A stretch of DNA of 64,000 bases, taken from the NCBI RefSeq assembly GCF_963924675.1, contig NC_089238.1:42612879-42676878 (forward strand), written 5' to 3'. The notes under the pieces are model-generated. The model saw only the letters and a list, made by a program, of their open reading frames with translations. It was not told the origin of the DNA and did no database searches. Shown here piece by piece: positions 1 to 45,800 of this stretch (its first letter is position 1; the number at the start of each line of letters is the position of its first letter). The position numbers and the translations under genes are program-made. This DNA comes from Phocoena phocoena. Lineage: Eukaryota > Chordata > Mammalia > Artiodactyla > Phocoenidae.

Positions 1-640
1 TATCTTTTGCTGGTTTTAATTTGAAAACCTCTTCTTACATGTTATTTTAATTTGGTTCTTGAGTTTCCTTTCTTGTGAATTGTCTATTCATATATTTTTA
101 TCCATTTTTCTGTTTGCTATCTGTCTTTTTAATCTTCAGGATTTCTTAATATATGCTGGATACTAATCCCCTCTCAATTATGTGCATTGCAAATATTTTC
201 TCCCAGTCTGTGGCTTGTCTTTTCACTATTTTTTTTTTGCGGTATGCGGGCCTCTCACTGTTGTGGCCTCTCCCGTTGTGGAGCACAGGCTCCAGACGCG
301 CAGGCTTAGCGGCCATGGCTCAGGGGCCCAGCTGCTCCGCGGCATGTGGGATCTTCCCAGACCGGGGCATGAACCCGTGTCCCCTGCATCGGCAGGCGGA
401 CTCTCAACCACTGCGCCACCAGGGAAGCCCTCTTTTCACTTTTTAATGTTGCTTTTTATTGTATAGGAGTTCAAAGTTTTAGATAGCCAAATCTGTTCAT
501 CTTTTTCACGTGCCTTTTGTGTCTGTCTGAAATACTTCCTTACTCTGATGTAAAAATTTTATACGCATACGTGATCCCCCTGCCCCCATGTTTTGTAGAT
601 TCTGATACGCATGTTATTTCACATTTAACTTCTTTAAAAT
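1..640 (-). mobile_element. Old L1 (LINE-1) ORF2 3' fragment, antisense
   Basis: The stretch around 150-220 (cues 'ggatactaatcc', 'aaatattttctccca', 'tggcttgtcttttc') matches, with divergence, the antisense ORF2/3' segment of the longer L1 at about 11220-11300 of this window. It is split by the younger SINE at 229-430. The edges are approximate and no ORF survives. Confidence 0.55.
229..430 (-). mobile_element. CHR-type tRNA-derived SINE, antisense
   Basis: The poly-T (complement of the A-tail) is at left and the tRNA-like head (complement of 'ccctggtggcgcagtggttg') at right. A 10-bp target-site duplication, tcttttcact, flanks it at 219-228 and 431-440. It is inserted into the old antisense L1 fragment, so it is the younger element. 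This SINE class is characteristic of cetaceans and relatives. Confidence 0.9.
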
Positions 641-649
641 CAAGATGTG

Positions 650-860
650 TAGGCTTCCCTGGTGGCGCAGTGGTTGAGAGTCTGCCTGCCGATGCAGGGG
701 ACACGGGTTCGTGTCCCGGTCTGGGAAGATCCCACATGCCGCAGAGCGGCTAGGCATGTGAGCCATGGCCGCTGAGGCTGTGCGTCTGGAGCCTGTGCTC
801 CGCAGCGGGAGAGGCCACAACAGTGAAAAGCCCGCGTACTGCAAAAAAAAAAAAAAAAAA
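650..860 (+). mobile_element. CHR-type SINE, sense, full length
   Basis: The tRNA-like head ('ccctggtggcgcagtggttg', B-box-like 'gggttcgtgtcc') is followed by the body and a pure A-tail at about 842-860. A 14-bp target-site duplication (aaaatcaagatgtg) lies at 636-649 and 859-872, so the insertion is intact and fairly young. It has the opposite orientation to the neighbouring copy at 229-430 and lies about 220 bp from it. Confidence 0.93.
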
Positions 861-1380
861 AATCAAGATGTGATTTACAAACATTGGAGTGTCATAGTTT
901 AATTGGCAGCATTTTTTTCTTTCTTGGTGGTATGTAAAAAAATCTTACAATTGGTGGCATTTTAGATTTAATGAAAAATAGTATATTTTTATAATTTTTA
1001 AACAAAACTTTGATTATCTTATGCATGTTATTTTTTCACTTATTTTTGTTACCCAATATATTGTAAACATCTGTACAAATCTATATTATCCACAATGATA
1101 TTTTAAATGATGGAATACCCATTATAGAATGAACATAATTTATTTTACTAATTCTCCACTTTGGATCATTTAGGTTGTTTCCAGTTTTTCTGTAACATGC
1201 TGCAACATACTGTGACGGATGCACTTAAAGCTAAATCTTTTGACACATAATTATTTCCTTAGGATATGTCCTGGAAACAGAGTTGCTGAATTAAAGGGTA
1301 TTCATGTAGGAAAGGTTTTTGAATGAGTTGCCAAATTACCCTTAGGAAAGAGTATACCCATTTTTGCTCCCACTATTTTT

Positions 1381-1560
1381 AAAAAATATTTATTTATTTG
1401 GCTGCATCGGGTCTTAGTTGCAGCATGTGGGATCTTTAGTTGCGGTGTGCAGGATCTTTAGTTGTGGCATGTGGGATCTAGTTCCCTGACCAGGGATCGA
1501 ACCTGGGCCCCCTGCATTGGGAGCTCGGAGTCTTAGCCACTGGACAACCAGGGAAGTCCC
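1381..1560 (-). mobile_element. tRNA-derived SINE (older CHR subfamily), antisense
   Basis: Key motifs in order: 'tatttatttggctgcat', 'gggtcttagttgcagcatg', 'ccctgaccagggatcgaac', 'ccagggaagtccc'. This is the short older variant with body repeats of the type 'ttagttg(t/c)ggc'. The ends are approximate. Confidence 0.8.
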
Positions 1561-1701
1561 TCACTATGTTTTAAGAGTGGCTATTTCCCTGCATTGCCAA
1601 ACTTATCTGCACAGTTTTTAAAATCTGCAATAATGTTAAAAACATTTTTTTTAATAGACACCGTCTCTAGGAATTGTCTTGCCTGTCTGTGAGAGCGTAT
1701 C

Positions 1702-2042
1702 TTTTTTTTAATTATTATTATTTTGCCTGTGTTGGGTCTTAGTTGTGGCACTCAGTATCTTTCATTGCGGGGCACAGTCTCCTCGTTGCATTGCTCAGGC
1801 TTCTCTCTAGTTGTGGCGTGTGTGTTTTCTCTCTCGAGTTGTGGCGTGCAGGCTCCAGGGTGCATGGGCTCTGTAGTTTGTGGCATGTGGGCTCTCTCAT
1901 TGAGGCGTGCGAGCTCAATAGTTGTGGCACACAGGCTTAGTTGCCCTACGGCATGTGGGATCTTAGTTCCCTGACCAGGGATCGTACCCGCGTCCCCTGA
2001 ATTGGAAGGCGGATTCTTTACCACTGGGCCACCAGGGAAGTC
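1702..2042 (-). mobile_element. Long CHR-type SINE, antisense
   Basis: It is about 340 bp and longer than the standard unit because the body holds several degenerate copies of a 'gttgtggc(g/a)(t/c)(g/a)caggct' motif. It ends in 'gggccaccagggaagtcc', the complement of the tRNA-like 5' head. The ends are approximate. Confidence 0.8.
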
Positions 2043-3039
2043 CTGAAAGCAGTTGCCATCTTCCATTGAAGAGCTTTGGGGACTTTTCCAAGGCAAAGAA
2101 AGTGGGATGGGTGAAGACGAAAGAGATGAAAAACAGACCTTAATTCAGAGTCCTCAGTAGCTACTACTGTGCCCCCCTGTGATTAAGAGGCATAAAGTGC
2201 TGGTTGTTGATAGTTTTAAAAAGGGGGTTAGTGTGCTTGGATTTAAAGGAAAGCTCAGTATTTCAAGAAGGGTTCTTGGGGGAAGGTCTGAGTTTAACAC
2301 ACTTCCTACCCAGTTTACAGAGGACCTACTGAAGCAATGAAAACAGTGAGTAGGAGATGTGTTCCACCGCACACAGATTTTTGACTCATAAAACAGTCTG
2401 ACAATGTCCCTACAGGGGAAATAAATCTTACCATTCACCCAGGAAGTGGCCAGAGTTTGGGGAATAGGATTTGGTTCAGAGTTAAAATTTATTATAAGAG
2501 TGCGAAGTAAGAAAATATGAATTCCCTGTTATATTTGCCTGAGGGGAGTTGAACTTCTACATAGGCAGCTTTAAGAATACCTGAATACTTTCAGTGTATT
2601 TTTCTGAAGTTTAGTTTTTGTCCAGGTAAGCAGCAAGGCATCTTTTCTTTATTGGTGCGTAAGTGTTCTGGTATGACTTTGTTTTCTGATAGAGAGAGTG
2701 AATGTTGAGTGAGAGTCAGCTTTACTAATGCCCAGTGCTTTTGTTAATAAAATTTATTAACAAATTATAAATAATACAAATTAATAATGTTCTTACTAAG
2801 AATTTGTGAGTGTGATGATAGCATCTCTGATACTAACCTGAAATCCTCGGATTATCCAGCTTTAAATTCCTTCCCAATTTAATCCGACTCTTGGTGAAGC
2901 TGTGATTCTGTCCAAACTTAGGGGAATCTGACCAAGAAGTGTGTTGATCAGGATGGTTGAATATACACTGTAACGGCAAGTAACTGAGAATTGATTTCCT
3001 GAAGACCTTTTAGGAAACCTTCCACAAGAAAATGTGGTT

Positions 3040-3143
3040 CAGGGAATTCCCTGGCGGTCCAGTGGTTAGGACTCCGTCCTTTCACTGCTGAGGGCCCTGG
3101 TCGGGGTCCCATAAGCTGCATGGTGCACCCAAAAAAAAAAAAA
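3040..3143 (+). mobile_element. Short tRNA-derived SINE, sense
   Basis: The head 'gggaattccctggcggtcc' with 'agtggttaggactcc' is followed by a short body and a 13-base A-tail. Probable imperfect target-site duplication around 'aaaatgtggt' (3029-3039 versus 3140-3151). Confidence 0.8.
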
Positions 3144-6134
3144 TGTGTGGTCACTGTTAAGTGACCAGACAATTTCCTTTCAGATAACATAGGAGAGAAA
3201 TGATTGGATGCCATCCTAATAATGGAATTGAGATTTTCATCCTTTACCTTTTTAACAATGATGGTGAGGGGGATGGGGGCATGGGCATGGAAGATATACA
3301 ACTTGTTAACAAATGCAAGTTCGTGTGCCCAGTGGACAGTGAGGTCAAACAATACCGAAACATTGGAGTTTGGAGCAGAGAAAGGTTTATTGCAGGGCCA
3401 TGCAAGGAGATGGGTGGCTTGTGCCCAGCAAACCCTGAACTCCTCGAAGGGTTTCAGCAAAGCACTTTTAAAGGCAAGGTGAGGGAGGGGCATGGTTAGT
3501 TGTCTCAGACTTCTTGGTGTTGGAATCCTTTGTTCATGCAGCTAGGTCAAGTCACAGTGTTCCTGTAGGTCAAGTCTCAATGTTCCTGTAAACCTCCAAC
3601 AAGACAAATGTTGCTCTCTGTTCTGCAACTTTTTTTAATCTCTAAATGAATGGACTCTTAAAGGTCAGAGTCTTGAGAATGGGCTATCCTGTATATTTCA
3701 GGCTATAGGCAACATTCTTTTACAAAAGGTGCAGAGCCAGCATGACTAAGCACAGGCAACAGAGCACTAAGGTTAAAGTAAAAGAAACTGATCTAATATG
3801 GAGTCAGATTTGCTCTTCCCTATTACAAACTGAATAAAGGACAGTTAAAATCCATAGGAGCAAAGGAAATTTAGGTTAAAAAAAAAGTACAGAGATTAAT
3901 TGAAATTGGAGACTATTTTTTAAGTACTTTCAAAACAGAAAGACCTGTGTAGTCCATGGTCCAACTAAAGGCTATACATCGAAAGCCAAGGAGCAATGTG
4001 TTGGGAAGGGACGTGAATCAAGCTTGGTGCTTTGAACACTGTTTCTGAGAGCATCAAAGAAAGCTATTCAGTGGGAGAGGATATGACCCATGTGACCAGG
4101 ATGCAGTATCGAGACCCATGGGTAGTTTGATTGAAAAGCCTTTTAATCTCAGCATGAAGAAGATGCTTATAAGGTTTAGAAACCTAACCCCTGCCAGGGA
4201 TGTGCCGATGAAAGGTCACTTCCAGTATCACTTTCTTGGCATGGGGAGACCAAACCAAGACAGTTGGAAGGCTCAGTCTATATGGGTCAGCAGTTACAGC
4301 CGAGAAATGAGAATCCAGGGGCTTGTTTGATTGACGATAGAATCAACCGACTCTGCTACACAGATGGAGGAGAGGGATTTGTATGAATTCTGAGGAGCCG
4401 TGCAGGTAGGGAGGAGTTGAGAGTTCTCTAAGGAAAGCAGTTAGGCCAGGTCACGGATCAGGGAGGACCCACATGGACATTGAATCTGAGCAGGAGTCCA
4501 ATTTTAAAAAGAAGAATGTAGATATCAAAAGAAAGGTAATGGAAGAAAGGTCTTGCTCCTCTTGGTAACTATTTTTCTAGCTAAGCCAATTGAGAGGGTT
4601 CATAGAAGGACACTGAGATTCGCTGGACAATAACAGTGCCCAAAAGAGAGCCTTTCATTTCTAGGATCAGCTGGGATCAAAGACAGGATAGACAGGTCTT
4701 GTCAAGGCTTGGGAGGAGCCGTCATAACTCTTGAATATAAGCAAAGAGGACTTCACACCAATTTCCTTTCTGGCAGTGCAGGAAGACCACTGTGTCAATT
4801 CAAGGCATTTAATTCATGGAATTTTAAGAATTATTCCATCTTCAAATGAAACTATTAGCCAAAGTATAATAAAACCGAAGTTTTCTCCTTGCCTCAAATG
4901 AAATAGAAAAGAAGCCAGAAGTCGAGACCACTTATAAGATGAAAGTTGTAACAAAAGAATTGTTGGAATAAAGAAAAAATGTGTTTTAACACCTTTTCTC
5001 TCCAACTGCAACAACACATATTTTGTCTTCATTCAAGGGGCAGCCCCACCCACCAATTATGGTCAGTTTTCCAAATAGTGACTGCAAAATGAGCAAAGTT
5101 GTTTTATTGGTGCTTTTGTGCCACAAAATTGCCAAGGACAGGAAGGATAGAGCTAATTTCTTAGGAAATGCTGAGGAATTCTCAGCTCCTTAAGTCTTTA
5201 TTAGGAGCAAATGTTATGAAAGAGTGGCTTGCTACCCTTGCCTGAGGAGCTTCCATATTTCACTACTTACCCTTAAGCCAAGTATCTTTCTCAAGGCTTT
5301 CCTTATTTCCAAATTCAGATGAATAAAGAGGGTATCGGATTTGCTGCTTGATTACCCAGCAGACAGGAGGAATTTAGAGAGCTGGTGTGAAATCACAGTA
5401 TGTTAGCCTTTTTTGCTGAAGGGTCCCCACCAGATCCCTACCAGTCTTTTGAGCTGGCAATATCTGTTACTCTTTTGTCTTTAATTCAGAAGGGCATCGA
5501 GAGGGAGAAGAGCTTTAACTTTACCCTGTGTTTATTTTCACCTGCTCAGTTTTGTCAGAAGATTCTGCCCTTTCAATAAAATACTGACTGAAGTCCAAGA
5601 ATCTTCCTTTTGCAGTGGGAGGAACCCAGGGCACCTGGGCCAAGTCACCAGCATCTGCTTCAACCAGAGCCTTGAGCAGGAATACCCAGGAGAGAAAATG
5701 TTCTCGAGCTCATTTTAATGGTGTTTATAGCACTCGGGTCCTCAACACAGTAGTTGATCCCTTTTGGAAGGAGGGAGTCTGGAACTACCAGACCTCACTG
5801 CTCCCAGGCTGAGCCTCCCAGTGGTGCAAAATGTGCAGCCTCTTCCCATAGATTGTATCTGAGCAGAGGGTTGTGATTAAAATGGAGCCTAGAAATTAAC
5901 TAGGTGGACTTACTATAACTTCTCCCCAGTCGTCTTGATCCTATAGGTCCCCCTCCCCAGACTCCTGTGCTAGGGAAAGCTGTTCACGTTGAGGTGGGCT
6001 TTGGAAAGGCACCTGGCACCTTGTCTGCTGGGTTGTGGGTTCCTTATAAGTTCCAGTTGCCCTTCCTTTTCCTCCTTTCTTCCTTTCAGAGTGACATGGT
6101 AAAACTCATGGGCTAGAGAGTCAGAGCTGAGTTT

Positions 6135-6531
6135 GTTTTTTTGTTTAGATTTTTCTGATGTGGACCATTAAAGAAAAATAACTTTAAAAATATTTATTTA
6201 TTTGGCTGCGCCGGGTCTTAGTTGCAGCGTGTGGGCTCTTTAGTTGAGGCATGTGAACTCTTAGTTGTGGCGTGTGGGACCTAGTTCCCTGACCAGGGAT
6301 CGAACCTGGCCCCCTGCATTGGGAGCATGGAGTGTCAGCCACTGGACCACGAGGGAAGTCCCAATGTGGACCATTTTTAAAGTCTTTATTGAATTTGTTA
6401 CAATATTGCTTCTGTTTTGGTTTTTCGGCCACGAGGCACGTGGGATCTTAGTTCCCCGAGCAGGGATCAAACCTGCACCCCCTGCATTGGAAGGTGAAGT
6501 CTTAACCACTGGACCACAAGGGAAGTCCCAG
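6135..6531 (-). mobile_element. SINE (older, outer copy) interrupted by a second SINE
   Basis: The outer element ends at right in 'gggaagtccc' and is flanked by a perfect 12-bp duplication, agagctgagttt, at 6123-6134 and 6532-6543. Its 3' (left) part is split by the inner SINE at 6170-6363. The two independent TSD pairs give the order of insertion. Confidence 0.8.
6170..6363 (-). mobile_element. SINE (younger, inner copy), antisense
   Basis: It has the same family motifs ('tttatttatttggctgcg', 'ccctgaccagggatcgaac', 'gggaagtccc'). A perfect 12-bp duplication, atgtggaccatt, flanks it at 6158-6169 and 6364-6375. Both flanks lie inside the older SINE. Confidence 0.88.
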
Positions 6532-8279
6532 AGAGCTGAGTTTAAATGCCATGTAAGAGTTACTTAGCCTCTCTGAGCCTCAGTTCCCTCGATGGTGATG
6601 GCATGTGCCACCGTAAAGGATGAAGGCAGGACTGAATCAAGTAAAGATGAGCCTGCAGCTCATTGTGGACATTCAGTGGGTGATGGTTACCCCGTTCCCA
6701 TCTTTGCCTTAGAAACCTTGCATATACCTGTATCTGAATTAACCTCAGAGGGGCTTATCAATGCAGTCCGCTGATCAGACGTGAGAAATGGTATCGAATA
6801 AAGCTGATGTCTATTTGAGTAGGCACACCAGGCTTAGTAACAGAAGTTAGGACATTTATTTCAGTGTACAGTCAACTCTGCTATAACATATGTGTTCCTA
6901 GAAACCACCACGCTATGCCAAATCATGCAGTAAAAACCACAGGGCTTATGGGGAAAAATGGATTAGGGGTGTAACACTCAAAAATTTGTCAGTGACACAA
7001 ATAGGAACCTAATAACGATGGTAGCATGGTTTTACACATGTTAAATGGTTGAGATCATAACACTACAATACATATGGCACATTTCCATGAGAAGACCTGA
7101 AGTCTGCTTGTGGAAGCAGGTGTTGGAAGGGTTGGAGCTTGTGAGTGTTGTCATGAAGTGGCACAAAGAGGGTTTTCTGAAATCAGATGGGAGATGTAAC
7201 ACCAGATATGGGTGAGTATGGTGTGTAGCATGCAGTAAAGTGAGGTTGCCGGCAGATAAGTATGGGTTTTGTGTATTTCTACACGACTGGGTTTAGCTGG
7301 GGGAAGTCTTCTGTGTTCAACTAGTGTGTTTTGAAGGCCGATTCATGCAAAGCAAACCCAAAATTCATAGTATGTTCCCTTATGTATCAATCACATTGGC
7401 ATAGATTTGTGTTTTTAAAACAAGCATTTCAGTAGGACTGTACTAGCTTCCTGGCAGAGGTCACCTTCCCCTAGGCAGTACCCAAAAGTAGAAGTAAATA
7501 AAATCAATGTAAAACATAAAGGCTAACGGGACCATTAACATCCTTCATAAAATGGTAATCATTTTATAAACATAAATCTTTGCATCCCGTATATGTAGGT
7601 TACTGTATTCTAGGGAAGTGGAGTTATTGTCAGATTGCATTGAATGTGGGAATAACACGAGTGTGGGGACGGGTGGTCCTTGGCTGTATTTTGTAGTGAT
7701 TTTGTCTTTGTCTTAACTCTTTGGTTCATCTGCTACCTTGTTGTTCTGCCATTAGCACAGATGAGCCACCCTCAGCACCCTGATCTCATAGTAACCCACA
7801 CATAGACTGAGGGGTAGAGCAGCCAATAAATAGCAGTATGCTATGTTTCTTGATTCATCCAGATCTCTTTTAAAGATCCTCTGTAAATGAATCCTGTATT
7901 TTAAAAAGAAATGTGATCATGAATATATATGATTCTAGGAGAACAGGGATAGTCATATAATTTGTGACTTTAAACGGTAGTAGGCTACAAGCGCTGGAGG
8001 GTCCATGGATGAGCTTTAGGAGAGGTCCGGGAATCCCAGAAATTGCACACACATTTTTGTTGGTGAGTGCATTTTGGAAGCTTTCATCACATTCCTAAAG
8101 GGCTCTTTGATCCCAAAATGGCCAAGAGACAGTGATTCACAAAAATCCATGGCAATGTAGATTCATATGGGTTGTTTAGGGAATTTAGCGTGATCTATGG
8201 GTTATCTAGTACTTTGAATCCATAAAGGGGAACTGTTACAGTGTTTTCAAGAAGCAGACGTGGGTGCCACCATCAGTGA

Positions 8280-41078
<32,799 letters not shown>

Positions 41079-41281
41079 CTCAGGCTGCCCCTTCCCACAC
41101 CCCCAGCACATATGTAGTCTTGAGTCCTGCTTGCCCGAGGAGCTGCTGGCCGCACAGCCCGGGAGGCCCCTGCGGATGGCGGCCCTGCACAGGACCACAC
41201 TGTCATCAGGCTGGTGGCAGAAGAGCCTGACCTCAAGAGGCCCTGCCCACCCCACCCTCCTACCCGCTGGTGGCAGTCTGG

Positions 41282-41287
41282 AATAAA
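41282..41287 (+). terminator. WWP2: WWP2 proximal poly(A) signal AATAAA
   Basis: Canonical hexamer about 200 bases after the stop ('tctggaataaagccccc'). It is a possible short 3' UTR end, but the downstream GT-rich element is weak. Confidence 0.55.
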
Positions 41288-42796
41288 GCCCCCATGTCAC
41301 TCTTGGCTCCATCAACCATTGCAAAGCCTGGAGGGCTGACCCTGTCTGTAGAGCTCACCCTCCTTCTCCCCCGAGACCAATCCTAGGTGTGTGTGAGTGT
41401 GCAAGGTGGGGCGCGCCATGCCGCAGCCCTAGGCCTCATGGGCTGGTTAGGTGAGAAGGAGACCGACCACTTGGGGTAGGTGTTCTGGGCTAACAAAGCC
41501 CACGGTCTTTGCCAGTAAAAGAGGTTCTGTTTTGTATAGAACTTTTCCAGTGATCTGTATAAATGAAGGTCTGAGGGAGCGGAGCTCCAGATCAAGGTCA
41601 CCGCTCGTCCCTCGCTAGCCGTCTCCAGCTGCAGAGGCTGAGCAGCATGGCCCCTCCCTCCACTCATTGCTGGCCAGTTGGTTCTTTCCAGCAGATAAAG
41701 GGTCGTACCAGCTGCTTGGGTGTTGCGGATGGAAACGGCAAACCCCCTCAGACTTTCTTTTCCCATTTACATACACTTGAAACATTTTGTGTGTAGGGCT
41801 GCTTTGTGTTCTGTTGTTGGTATGCTGCTGTCACTACTTCCTGTGAAGGAGCTGGTGCACCAGGCATGGCTGGGACCCTGAGGGACCCAGCACTGTTGGT
41901 CCAAGAATTTCCCAAACAGCTGCTCCCCTTAGGAACCTGCTCAGCAGTTCTACGAGCTCAGGCAGGCCTGACCCGGCGGCTCAGCTTCCCAGCAGCCTTG
42001 TCCCCAACCCTTGACAGAGAGGGAAGGGGGTTGTTGTCCTGAGTGGCACCCCGACCTCTCTGCCTCCAGTAGACAACTCCCTTTGCTAGATGGGGTGACG
42101 GGGCACGTGGGGCTGACCTGCCAAGCCCCCGGACCTCCAGGCGGCACATGCGTCCGGGTTGAGAATGAAGTGCACCCCAGCTACTGTAGAGTGTGTTCAC
42201 TCTGCCTAGAAGTGCAGCTTTACCTGCACAGAGGAAACGATGCTCTTGGAAGCCAGCAGAAGGGCCCTGAGCTGCTGCCCATTGTCTGACTTGATTGCTG
42301 GAGCTCCTGCCAGCCTCTGCCGTGGGCATCCCGCTGTGTGTTGAGATCTTCCAGGCGAATACTCTCCTCTGGGATGCTGGAGTGGTGATTGTTGCTGGGC
42401 CCCCATGCAGGCCCTCATACTGGCTACGTGGTCTTCTGAGGACAGTCTCGTGCTCCCAGGTCCTCGTCCTTCCCCCTGGCCTATGCTGGCTCTGTTGTGT
42501 GTGCTGATTCGGGTGGCTCAGCTCACTGCAGCCCAACCTTTCTTCTTCCCTCGAATCGTTGGCAGTGCTTCCCTGCGGTGTCTCACCATGTTGGGGGTTG
42601 GGGTGCAAGCTGCCTTGCGGGGTTTGGGAGCCTCAGGCTCACGCGTGTGCAGAGTGTTGTCATGTGGGTGTGGGTGTGTACATACGTGTATATAACTGAG
42701 GTGTCTGTACGGAATGCCCTTTGGTAGCTCTGAGTTGGTCACCAGATTGTTTTGTAATGCCCACCCCCTTGCCTCGGTATTGCCAGTTTCTTGTGC

Positions 42797-42802
42797 AATA
42801 AA
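42797..42802 (+). terminator. WWP2: WWP2 distal poly(A) signal AATAAA
   Basis: 'cttgtgcaataaacaatcag' followed within 15-40 bases by a strong GT-rich run ('gctgtgggtggtgttggcg'). This is the textbook arrangement and the likely main end of the transcript. Confidence 0.8.
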
Positions 42803-45800
42803 CAATCAGCAGCTGTGGGTGGTGTTGGCGTGGATGTGTCCAAAATTATTGTCCTCCAGACAAAAGGCCTCCAGGCCTCACAGACCCTCTAGGTCCAGAC
42901 AGGGGCGGACATTCCATGACCTTGCTGGTTTTGAGAGTTGTGTGTGTCATTAACCAAGACAGCCACACTTCTGGTGGGTGGCTGAGTCCTCGTCCGGGGA
43001 TCACAGGCTTTGGCCCTCGGTCAGTTGCCTCACAGCACCCTTTTGGCCTGGGTTTCTTTGAGCAGTTGCTGTGGAGCCAGAGCACCAACAGCTGAGCCTG
43101 CAGGTTGGACCGGCTTCAGGAACCGGCTCCTGGGGACAGTGTTATGGGCAGTCATTCATTCGAGAAACATTTCCTGGGGTTTCTTGAGTTCCGTGATCAT
43201 AGAGGGACCCCCTGATCTTGAGCTCATCACAGTCAGACAAGGGCTTGCCGCCCACTTTTTTGAACACCTGAAGGTCCAGATAGGACCCATCAGTGCAGTC
43301 TTGATGCTTTTGACATGGAAATGACTTGGTTGTGGATCAGGCCTTGCTCTCACCGGGCTTCTTCCCGAGGGAGGCAGAGGTGGCAGAGCATCTCCTCCCT
43401 GGAGTTCATCAGCTGAACTCACTACCCCCAGCACCAAAGCTATACTTTGAGGAAATTATCGACAAAAGCCCACACGTTATACAGATGTCTCATAATAAAT
43501 TCCAATAAGACATCTCTAGTCGAAATTGTTCTCCCCACTCTTATCCCCAGAAGTAACTGCTGTTCAGTTTGCTGTCCTTCCAGACTATTTTTGTGTGTAT
43601 AAATCATATGTACGTATAATTTTAAAATGTACTAAAAATGAGATCTTACACATACTGAGCAACTCATCTCATTAAATGAGATATTAATAGGGACACCTTT
43701 CCATGTTTGTCAACATAGGTCCAGTGAATTCTTTAGTGTGTGATAGCCCATGTCATGGTTGTCCTGTAACACAACCATCTTTGTCCTAACGGGCATTGTA
43801 TTTGTGTCCAACAGTTTGCTGGTGGAGGCTCTTGGTCAGGTCTTGTGCACCGATGCTGCTCTTCTGGGAGGGGCAGTCCTGGAGTTGGACGGTTGACTAT
43901 GCACCTTTATTTTTATTTCAAAGTTGTAAAAACGGTTTAGAAGTCCAAGACAGGAAGGGTCCACAGTGAAAGCCCCCCTATTTTGTTCCTCAGGCACTCT
44001 GATCACCTTCTAGAGGCGACTGTTGTTGCTGGTTTCTTTCGGATCCCTCCAGATAGACTTTAAAATCCCAACAGATTCTACTCAATTGCCCTTCAAAAAG
44101 GTTCTTGTTTTACCAGCCTTAGCATTGGACAGGACCCCTTGCCTCCCCACTCTGCGAACTGGATCTGTGAGCTTCCTGTCTGTTCTTCCGGCTCTTTTTA
44201 CACTTTTCCATCTCCTAACTCTGGGCATCTACCCTTTTGCTTTTACATGATCATAGTGTTTTTTTGTTTTTGTTTTTTTTTTAAAAACATTTATGTTCTA
44301 TTTTGTAACCATAATGAAGTCTGTACTTTTCTAAAGGTTTATTCAAAAAACTGAAAAGCAAGAAAAATGTTTATATCACTATGATGATCTAAATGCTGTT
44401 TACTCCAGAACAAAATGGTATAATGTAGTACAACTATTTCTCCCTCATACAGCTCTTTCACCCTAGGGATTCTAATTACTGATCCTTGATTTTACTATAT
44501 CCTCATTTTTTTTTCTTACTCTTAAGTGTTTCAAGTTAAATTAGACAAGCAGGAAGCCTCCCTACCTCTACATGCTGTAGTAAGTTCCTGATAAAATTAG
44601 CCAAAGCTACAAATTATTTTGGAACTGAAGAGTAGATATGACTCCCTTTGTCACCCAAGGTCCCCATTGGGGCTCAAGACTTTATGTAAGGTGGGACCTC
44701 ACTGGATCTGGTATATTGCCCTTCTATATTGGGGCTCACATCATCCTTCTAGAAAAACTTAGGCTAAAGATCTACGTGCTTCCATTCAGAGGAATGCTTA
44801 CAAATAGCAGGCACTTCTTGATCTTCAGCTGAACTTGGCAACAACAAGGCCCCAGCCTCATCTTGGGGAAAAAAATTGAGTCAGTACCCAAAGTTATTAC
44901 CTCTGCTCATTTCCCTACACTCTCCCCCATGAGTCTAGTTTTAAATACTCTTTTCTCCACGTCCCTCTGATTCTGAGGTTGGTTTAAGTTTCATAGTCAC
45001 TTTCCAGGTCACTTTCCTGTGGTCCATGCTGCACGAGTCAGGCACCAATCAGCTGACTCAGATCGGAGCACGTGACTTGTCTTTGGCACATTTTCTGTTT
45101 TTTGTACCTTCTGAACGTCATCATGGACTCAGGGCCTCACTCCAACTCAGCTGGTCCCAGTGACAATGATCATTGTTTTCTTTTTGCTGTTTGTCACAGT
45201 TTTGGCCCCTTCAACTCGACTCTCTTGTCACCTCTCCAGATATACTTGATGGTCTCCATGACATCTAGTCCCAACACTAGTTCTCTTGCCCAAACACAGA
45301 ATCAACTACTCCACTAGGAGCCCTGGTTCTTTTTGGTGTAAAATAGTACTAGAAACCAAAATGTGGGGTTCCATCAGGATGGTACCATGAACTCATGACT
45401 TGATCAGCTTCTCGGCTCCAAACGTATAATATAAAAAGGGAACACAAAATATAAAAAGACAGAAAAAAAGGCTGGTTCAGAAACAAGATAAATAAGCCCA
45501 TGGGTTATAAATAAAACAAAAATGCAGAACGTTGGGCAAGATCGAACTGTGGGTCGGCTGCACCTGGAGCCTGGCAGTGGTGGCTGAGAGTTCAGCGGAG
45601 ATGGGCACCAGTTGTGTACCCGGCTGTGGCTTTGAGAAAGATGGAGGCCCAAGGAGGCAAACTCATTAAGCCAAACCATCCCACTGTTTCTGGCCTGGTT
45701 CTGTGACATTCCTATGTCCCCCCCCAGGCCAGGGCCCCAAACTGCCATTCAAAGACCAGACTCTGGAATGGATGGTCAGCAGGACAGGATGTGGCAGCTG

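Larger units (their letters stand above)
41079..42825 (+). other. WWP2: WWP2 3' UTR
   Basis: About 1.75 kb after the stop with no transposon recognised. It contains a proximal AATAAA at 41282-41287 and a distal AATAAA at 42797-42802, followed by a GT-rich downstream element (42815-42840). The long antisense frame over 40224-41324 is a shadow of coding exons and UTR. Confidence 0.85.

Noticed and set aside
650..725. tRNA gene at the SINE heads
   Set aside because: tRNA-like A/B-box heads belong to SINEs with A-tails and target duplications, and there is no full cloverleaf.
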